64,000 nucleotides of DNA. Source: JBKBRC01 sp046292345 (lineage in GTDB: Bacteria > Bacteroidota > Rhodothermia > Rhodothermales > Rubricoccaceae). Each line of letters starts with the position of its first letter. Position 1 is the stretch's first letter. The notes beneath the pieces were generated by a model. The model had not been told where the DNA came from. It searched no databases and saw only the letters and a program-made list of their open reading frames with translations. Both the position numbers and the translations under genes were made by a program. Positions 59,342-64,000 of this stretch are shown piece by piece. The stretch is taken from the NCBI GenBank assembly GCA_046292345.1, contig JBKBRC010000006.1:25130-89129 (forward strand), in the 5' to 3' direction.

Positions 59342-59743
59342 TTAGCGCGCAGCACGCACCCAGGCGTTGTCCACGCGTTCGAAGCCGAGGCGGCGATAGA
59401 ACCCTGTCGAGAGGCTTGAGTCCCGGAGCACCAGTTCGGTGCCTCGGCAGCGCCGGAGCACCTCGTCGATGAGGCGCTTGCCGGCACCGGAGCCCTGCAC
59501 GTCCGGCTCCACGGCCAGGTCGCACAGGTAGGAGACCTGCACGCCGTCGGTCAGCACGCGCGCGAGGCCCATCAGGCGCTCGCCGTCCCAGAGCGAGAGC
59601 ACGAGCGGACTCTGCTCGAACGCCTTCTGGAGTTGCTCCGGGCTATCGGTCTGCCGGAGGAGGGGGGCGCGGCGGAAGAGCGTTGCGATGCGGGCGGGCG
59701 TGAGGCCCTCGAGCCCTTCACGGAGTTCGAGTTGGGGGACCAT
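59342..59743 (-). CDS. GNAT family N-acetyltransferase
   Basis: 133 residues from ATG 59743 (MVPQLELREGLEGLTPARIATLFRR). Core: LMGLARVLTDGVQVSYLCDLAVEPDVQGSGAGKRLIDEVLRRC, with the acetyl-CoA loop VQGSGAGK, and the C-terminal STGFYRRLGFERVDNAWV (FYxxxGF). Small GNATs of this type acetylate varied amines; substrate unknown. Confidence 0.9.
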   Translation of the reverse strand: MVPQLELREGLEGLTPARIATLFRRAPLLRQTDSPEQLQKAFEQSPLVLSLWDGERLMGLARVLTDGVQVSYLCDLAVEPDVQGSGAGKRLIDEVLRRCRGTELVLRDSSLSTGFYRRLGFERVDNAWVRAAR

Positions 59744-59832
59744 GGGCGAGGCAGTGCGGCACGGGACGAACGGGCGCGTCGTCTCAAAGTTCTTCCAGCG
59801 GACTTTTGCAGGCCAGGCTTTCGCTGGCGAGC

Positions 59833-60834
59833 TCACGGCTCGTCCTGCCGCACCCAGCGGTGCGCGCGGGCGCGCACGCCCAGCGGCTCGGGCAGGCGGG
59901 CCTCGGGCGACGTGAGCAGCCGCAGCGTCTCCCCTCCGGCCTCGAGGCGCCACTCGGCGGCATGCCCCAGAAACTGCCGCGTCCGCACGCGCGCAGGCAC
60001 CGCCCCGGGCGCGTCTGCGGGCACGGCCTCGAGCGCCTCGGGCCGGACCGCCAGCACGCATCCCTCCGGCACGGGCTCCCGTGCGAGCTGCCCTGCAAGC
60101 GCGGCCTCCTCGACCACATTGGCTGCCCCCAGAAAGCGCGCCGCGAAGGCCGTCGGCGGCGCGGCGTAAAGGTCTTCGGGCGTGCCCTCGGCCACGAGCC
60201 GCCCTGCGCGCAGCAGCGCGATTCGGTCCGAGAGCGCCAGCGCCTCGGCCTGGTCGTGCGTGACGTAAAGGCTCGTCGTGCCCAGGTCGCGCTGGAGCGC
60301 CTTCAGCTCGGCCCGCGTCAGGTCGCGCAGCGCCGCGTCGAGGTTCGAGAGCGGCTCGTCGAAGAGCAGCACGGCCGGCTCTACGGCGAGCGCCCGCGCG
60401 AGCGCCACGCGCTGCTGCTGCCCGCCCGAGAGCGCGGCCACGGGCCGGTCCTCGGCCCCGGCGAGGTCCACGCGCGCCAGCGCGCGCGCCACGCGCGCGC
60501 GGATCTCGGCGCGCGGACGCCGGCGCACGCGCAGCCCGTAGCCCACGTTCTCGCCGACCGTCATCGTCGGGAAGAGAGCGTAGTGCTGGAACACCATCGC
60601 CGTGGGCCGCTCGCGGGGCGGTCGGCGCGTGACGTCGGCCCCGCCGATCAGGATCCGCCCTGCGTCGGGCGCCTCGAAGCCGGCCACGAGCCGCAGCAGG
60701 GTCGTCTTGCCACACCCCGACGGCCCGAGCAGCGACACGAACGCGCCCGCTGGGACGGCGAGGCGGACGCCGTCTACCGCCACGAGCGCCCCGTAGCGGC
60801 GCACTACACCGTCGATCTGGATGGCTGCGGCCAT
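59833..60834 (-). CDS. ABC transporter ATP-binding protein (PotA/FbpC type), no permease nearby
   Basis: 333 residues. Walker A GPSGCGKTT, Q-loop VFQHYALFPTMTVGENVGYGL, signature LSGGQQQRVALARAL, Walker B VLLFDEPLSNLDAALR, H-loop YVTHDQAEALALSDRIALL, then a C-terminal TOBE-type regulatory domain (FLGAANVVEEA, CVLAVRPEAL). This is the layout of polyamine/iron/thiosulfate/sugar importer ATPases. No permease or binding-protein gene is adjacent, so substrate cannot be inferred; it may serve a transporter encoded elsewhere. Confidence 0.92.
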   Translation of the reverse strand: MAAAIQIDGVVRRYGALVAVDGVRLAVPAGAFVSLLGPSGCGKTTLLRLVAGFEAPDAGRILIGGADVTRRPPRERPTAMVFQHYALFPTMTVGENVGYGLRVRRRPRAEIRARVARALARVDLAGAEDRPVAALSGGQQQRVALARALAVEPAVLLFDEPLSNLDAALRDLTRAELKALQRDLGTTSLYVTHDQAEALALSDRIALLRAGRLVAEGTPEDLYAAPPTAFAARFLGAANVVEEAALAGQLAREPVPEGCVLAVRPEALEAVPADAPGAVPARVRTRQFLGHAAEWRLEAGGETLRLLTSPEARLPEPLGVRARAHRWVRQDEP

Positions 60835-60866
60835 GCGGGCGGATTACCGGACGCGCGGCGGGACGG

Positions 60867-60902
60867 AAAAGCGCGGGGCGGCCCGGCCGTGCGGACCGCC
60901 CC
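60867..60902 (-). terminator. Intrinsic terminator of sucC
   Basis: Stem ggggcgg (60875-60881) / ccgcccc (60896-60902) with GC-rich loop, followed on the minus strand by gcgcttttcc (Ts at 60870-60867). Confidence 0.68.
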
Positions 60903-60965
60903 GGCAGCGGCAGGATCGGACAGGCAGGCTGGAGGCTCGCCGCAGGGCTCCTCGCGCGGGGCGCG

Positions 60966-62144
60966 TCAGGCGCGCTCGGCAAGCGCCTCCTGCACGCGGT
61001 CGGCCGCCTCCTGAAGGCGAATCGCCGACTCGATGGGCAGGCCGCTCTCGCGCAGGATCGCCATCCCCTCCTCGGCATTGGTGCCCTGCAGGCGCACGAT
61101 GAGCGGCACGCGCAGGTCGACGTTCTTGGCCGCCTCGACGACGCCGCGCGCGACGCGGTCGCAGCGCACGATGCCGCCGAAGATGTTGACCAAGATGGCC
61201 TCCACGTTGGGGTCAGAAAGGATGATCCGGAAGCCGGCCTCGACGGTTTCGGCGCTCGCCGTGCCGCCGACGTCGAGGAAGTTGGCCGGCTCGCCGCCGG
61301 CGAGCTTGATCAGGTCCATCGTCGCCATGGCGAGCCCGGCCCCGTTGACCATGCAGCCGACGTTGCCGTCGAGCTTGACGTAGTTGAGGTTGAACTTGCC
61401 CGCCTCGACCTCGAGCGGGTCCTCCTCGTGGATGTCGCGCAGCGCCGCGAGGTCTTCGTGGCGGAAGAGCGCGTTCTCGTCCAGGGCGATTTTGGCGTCG
61501 AGCGCGAGCACGTCGCCCTGCTCGGTCAGCGCGAGCGGGTTGATCTCGGCGATCGAGGCGTCGGAGGCGCGGTAGGCCTCGTAGAGAGACGCGATGAACG
61601 CGACGGCCTGCTTGAACGCCTTGCCCTCGAAGCCGAGCCGGAACGCGATCTCGCGCGCCTGGTAGGGCCGCACGCCGAGCGCCGGGTCGACGTGCACCTT
61701 GATGATCTTCTCGGGCGTGGCCGCCGCGACCTCCTCGATCTCCATCCCGCCCTCGGTAGACGCCATGATGACGTCCATGCCGGCGTCGCGGTCGAGCGTC
61801 ACGCCCACGTAGTACTCCTTGGCGATGTCGGCGGCGGCCGTCACGAGGACCTTGCGCACGAGTTGTCCTTCGGGGCCGGTCTGCGGCGTCTTGAGCTGCA
61901 TCCCGAGGATGGCCTCGGCCTTCTCGCGCACGTCGTCGAGCGACGGCGCGAACTTGACGCCCCCACCCTTGCCCCGCCCGCCGGCGTGGATCTGCGCCTT
62001 CACGACGAACTGCGTGACGCCGTCGGCGGCCATGCGCTCGGCCGCGGCGACGGCCTGCTCGACCGTCTCGGCGACCTCGCCGCGCTGCACGCTGACGCCG
62101 TGGCGTGCGAGGATGTCCTTGGCCTGGTACTCGTGGAGCTTCAT
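60966..62144 (-). CDS. sucC: Succinate-CoA ligase (ADP-forming) subunit beta
   Basis: 392 residues from ATG 62144 (MKLHEYQAKDILARHGV); the longer frame to 62333 only reads through the intergenic 14-bp array. ATP-grasp domain with VVKAQIHAGGRGKGGGVK, GMDVIMASTEGGMEIEEVA, ASIAEINPLALTEQGDVLALDAKIALDENALFRH, then the ligase domain NYVKLDGNVGCMVNGAGLAMATMD and FLDVGGTASAETVEAGF, VNIFGGIVRCDRVA. TCA cycle substrate-level phosphorylation. sucD is not adjacent. Confidence 0.97.
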   Translation of the reverse strand: MKLHEYQAKDILARHGVSVQRGEVAETVEQAVAAAERMAADGVTQFVVKAQIHAGGRGKGGGVKFAPSLDDVREKAEAILGMQLKTPQTGPEGQLVRKVLVTAAADIAKEYYVGVTLDRDAGMDVIMASTEGGMEIEEVAAATPEKIIKVHVDPALGVRPYQAREIAFRLGFEGKAFKQAVAFIASLYEAYRASDASIAEINPLALTEQGDVLALDAKIALDENALFRHEDLAALRDIHEEDPLEVEAGKFNLNYVKLDGNVGCMVNGAGLAMATMDLIKLAGGEPANFLDVGGTASAETVEAGFRIILSDPNVEAILVNIFGGIVRCDRVARGVVEAAKNVDLRVPLIVRLQGTNAEEGMAILRESGLPIESAIRLQEAADRVQEALAERA

Positions 62145-62206
62145 CGGGGGGAGTAGAGTGCGGAGGGGCGGTAGGGACGAAACGCTGCAAGCTACCACCG
62201 CCGGAC

Positions 62207-62310
62207 CGCCTCCGGGAAGCCGCCGCCGGGAAGCCGCCGCCGGGAAGCCGCCGCCGGGAAGCCGCCGCCGGGAAGCCGCCGCCGGGAAGCCGCCGCCGGG
62301 AAGCCGCCGC
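62207..62310. repeat. 14-bp tandem array, about 7.5 copies
   Basis: Unit cgccgccgggaagc six times perfectly, preceded by cgcctccgggaagc and followed by a partial. It fills the middle of the divergent sucC/lptF promoter region (62145-62376). Confidence 0.96.
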
Positions 62311-62376
62311 CGGAGGCGTGCACGCGCCCGCACCGCCGGCCGGCGTTAACCTGCCCCGCCCCGCACCGCTCCTCGC

Positions 62377-63474
62377 GTGACCCGGTTCGACCGCCACGTC
62401 CTCGCCCGCTTCTTCGCCGCGCTCGCCCTGCTGACGGCGCTGCTGGTCGCCATCTTCGTCGTGCTCGACTACGCCGAGTACGTGGACGATTTCCTGGACC
62501 GCGGGGCGACCATGCGTGAGGTCTTCGGGACGTACTACCTCAACTATCTCCCCGAGATCGTCCGCCTGACGAGTCCGCTCGCGGTCTTCCTGGCCGCCAT
62601 CTACGTCACGGCGCGGCTCTCGCAGTCGCTCCAGCTGACGGCGCTGCGCGCGGCCGGCGTCTCGATGCACCGCTACATGGTGCCGCTCGCCGGCGCCGGC
62701 GCGGCCATCGCCACGGGGATGTTCTTCTTCAACGGCTACCTCGTGCCGCGCACCAACGCGGTCGTGCATGCCTTCCAGAACCAGTACTACCGCGATGCCC
62801 CGGAGACGCTCGGCGGCGAGGAGGTGTACCGCCAGACGGCTCCCGGCCAGGTGCTCGGCGTGGGCTACTTCGACCGGGAGGCGCAGCGGGGCTACCGGAT
62901 CTCGCTCTTCCAGTTGGCGCAGGACACCGTGCGCGGCGAGCGCCGCCTGGTGGCGCGCCTGGACGCGGCCGACATGGAGTGGACCGACTCGCTCGGCGTG
63001 TGGCGTCTGCGCGAGGCGGCCCTCCGCCGCTTTCCCCCTGAGGGCCCCGGCACCGTCGAGACGTTCGTGCAGCTCGACACCGCGCTCTCGGTCCGCCCGC
63101 GCGACCTGGCGCAGTCCGAGCGCGACGCGCAGCGCCTGACCATCCCCGAGGCGCGCGACTTCGTAGACGCGCTCGCGCGCGCCGGCGTCACCAACCGCGG
63201 CCGGCCGCTCGTCGAGTACTTCGAAAAGTTCAGCTACCCGACGGCCAACTTCATCCTGATGCTCATTGCCGTCCCGCTCGCAGCGCGGCGGCGCAAGGGG
63301 GGGCAGGCCGTGCAGCTGGGGCTCGGGCTGGCCGTGGCGTTCGTCTACCTCGCCCTGCAACGGGTCACGCTGCCCTTCGGCTACGCCGAGACGATCCCGC
63401 CCGTCGTGGCGGCGTGGCTCCCGCACGCGGTCTTCTGGGCCGTGGCCGTCCTTTTGCTCGCGCGGATGCGCTGA
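62377..63474 (+). CDS. LptF/LptG family lipopolysaccharide export permease
   Basis: 365 residues from GTG 62377 (VTRFDRHVLARFFAALALLTALLVAIFVVLDYAEYVDDF). Family features: LPEIVRLTSPLAVFLAAIYVTARLSQSLQLTALRAAGVSMHRYMVPL near the N-terminus, a periplasmic jellyroll region with short hydrophobic strands, and three C-terminal helices (FEKFSYPTANFILMLIAVPLA, GLGLAVAFVYLALQ). Works with LptB2 to move LPS from the inner membrane. Followed 17 bp later by an acyltransferase gene. F and G types cannot be separated by eye. Confidence 0.9.
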   Translation: MTRFDRHVLARFFAALALLTALLVAIFVVLDYAEYVDDFLDRGATMREVFGTYYLNYLPEIVRLTSPLAVFLAAIYVTARLSQSLQLTALRAAGVSMHRYMVPLAGAGAAIATGMFFFNGYLVPRTNAVVHAFQNQYYRDAPETLGGEEVYRQTAPGQVLGVGYFDREAQRGYRISLFQLAQDTVRGERRLVARLDAADMEWTDSLGVWRLREAALRRFPPEGPGTVETFVQLDTALSVRPRDLAQSERDAQRLTIPEARDFVDALARAGVTNRGRPLVEYFEKFSYPTANFILMLIAVPLAARRRKGGQAVQLGLGLAVAFVYLALQRVTLPFGYAETIPPVVAAWLPHAVFWAVAVLLLARMR

Positions 63475-63491
63475 TCTCGCTCACGCCCCGC

Positions 63492-64000
63492 ATGCGCCCG
63501 GACGACGCGCCTCTGCCCCGCCCTTCGCTCTCCGAGACGGCCCTCGGTGCGCTCCGCGTGGCGACCGTGCTCGCACTCGTGGCCGCCGGGGCGGCCTATG
63601 TGCTCGCTGTCGGAGCCGGCGGCCGCCACGAACGCGCGCTCCGAGCCGCGCAGCGCCTCTGCCGCCTGTTCTGCCGTGTGACCGGGGTCGCGCTCCGCAC
63701 CCCCCACGCCGACCGGCTGGCGCGGCACCCGGGCTTTGTGTTCTTCAACCACGGCTCGTTTCTAGACGTCGTCGTGCTGCTGGCCGCTGCGCCGATGCGC
63801 TTTCTGGCCACGGCCGGCGTGCGGCGCCTCCCGTTCGTCGGGCGCATGGCCGACGCGGCCGGCACGCTCTACGTGGCCCGCGGCAACGCCGCCTCGCGCG
63901 AGGCGGCGCGGCGTGCCCTCCGGGCGACGCTGCGCCGCGCGCCCCTCCCGCCGGGGGGGGGGGGGCCCCCCGGCGCGCCCCCCCCCCCGGGGGCGCCCCG
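63492..64000 (+). CDS. PlsC-type lysophospholipid acyltransferase (C-terminus cut by window edge)
   Basis: Partial, about 155 reliable residues: MRPDDAPLPRPSLSETALGALRVATVLALVAAGAAYVLAV (membrane helix), then FVFFNHGSFLDVVVLLA with the catalytic NHxxxxD box and MRFLATAGVRRLPFVGRMADAAGTLYVARG, the second acyltransferase block. Expected to acylate lysophosphatidic acid or a similar lipid. After base 63950 the sequence is homopolymer-rich and the translation (PPGGGGPPGAPPPPG) is not credible. Confidence 0.85.
   Translation, partial: MRPDDAPLPRPSLSETALGALRVATVLALVAAGAAYVLAVGAGGRHERALRAAQRLCRLFCRVTGVALRTPHADRLARHPGFVFFNHGSFLDVVVLLAAAPMRFLATAGVRRLPFVGRMADAAGTLYVARGNAASREAARRALRATLRRAPLPPGGGGPPGAPPPPGAP
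63953..64000. other. Low-quality homopolymer-rich sequence edge
   Basis: Runs of 13 G, 7 C, 12 C and 5 G in 48 bp, unlike any other part of the window. Probably a contig-end error. Confidence 0.8.

Noticed and set aside
60966..62333. Longer sucC reading starting upstream of the 14-bp array
   Set aside because: The extra residues only translate the tandem array; SucC proteins begin at MKLHEYQAK.
63953..64000. Poly-G/poly-C end as a structural or telomere-like signal
   Set aside because: It lies at the very edge of the window inside a clear acyltransferase gene and destroys its frame composition; a sequencing or contig-end error is simpler.

Overview
The window comes from a very G+C-rich Bacteroidota-type genome, most likely Rhodothermota (Rubricoccaceae or a relative such as Rubrivirga/Rubricoccus). 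This placement is inferred from gene content: a type IX secretion plug protein, DUF3078, DUF5117/5118 metalloprotease, DUF4270 next to a stand-alone glycogen synthase catalytic domain, a short H1-like histone protein and a serC/serA/DUF1015 group, combined with almost exclusive G/C in third codon positions. It looks like a draft or metagenomic scaffold: there are two 100-N gaps, one of them flanked by an exact 121-bp duplication, and the right edge decays into homopolymers.

Layout. 1-7961 (minus strand): secreted metalloprotease, T9SS plug, membrane gluzincin-like protein, DUF3078 protein, H1-like protein, amino-acid-kinase-like protein. 8155-11652: dnaE. 11917-15567 (minus): DEAD-box RNA helicase and alpha-glucan phosphorylase. 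15671-23336 (plus): Tat-exported amine oxidase, DUF2911 protein, RidA, then four overlapping genes (GNAT, unknown, fatty acid desaturase, GH3-type ligase). 23375-26249 (minus): PNP, DivIVA, small membrane protein, YggS. 26931-32027 (plus): two GH31 glucosidases. 32109-33141 (minus): two small coupled genes and a decayed caspase-like fragment. 33232-42000 (minus): transhydrogenase pntB-pntAB-pntAA, serC, NTF2-like lipoprotein, two DUF1990 proteins, serA, DUF1015. 42177-42248: initiator tRNA with its own promoter and terminator. 42417-45393 (minus): membrane protein, PPC-domain protein, PAP2 phosphatase, A-type Fe-S carrier. 45726-50492 (plus): sufB-sufC-sufD-MIP18/DUF59 and a VOC protein. 50840-52967 (minus): TPM protein, zinc-ribbon/TPR protein, HU. 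53125-58791 (plus): glycogen synthase domain, gap, DUF4270, outer-membrane protein, repeat lipoprotein, BON-like protein. 58890-62144 (minus): DoxX, GNAT, orphan ABC ATPase, sucC. 62377-64000 (plus): LptF/G permease and a truncated PlsC-type acyltransferase.

The most unusual signal is a dense population of about twenty short tandem arrays (units 12-23 bp), nearly all at gene boundaries. In four cases (genes ending at 5916, 32109, 35045 and 58791) the unit length is a multiple of three and contains the stop codon, so the gene ends in two to eight in-frame stops. Other arrays copy a stop out of frame, a start codon, or a stop/start ATGA junction (pntAB/pntB). The same class occurs inside coding regions as in-frame 5-residue repeats (DivIVA linker, N-terminus of the gene at 19880).

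A second theme is alpha-glucan metabolism: phosphorylase and the GH31 pair share a TAAGCGCTTA palindrome just downstream of a -10 box, suggesting one LacI-type regulator, and a glycogen synthase domain lies elsewhere in the window. Several promoters can be read (H1-like gene, initiator tRNA, glgA, pntAA, GH31), with a recurring TATCTT -10 element.
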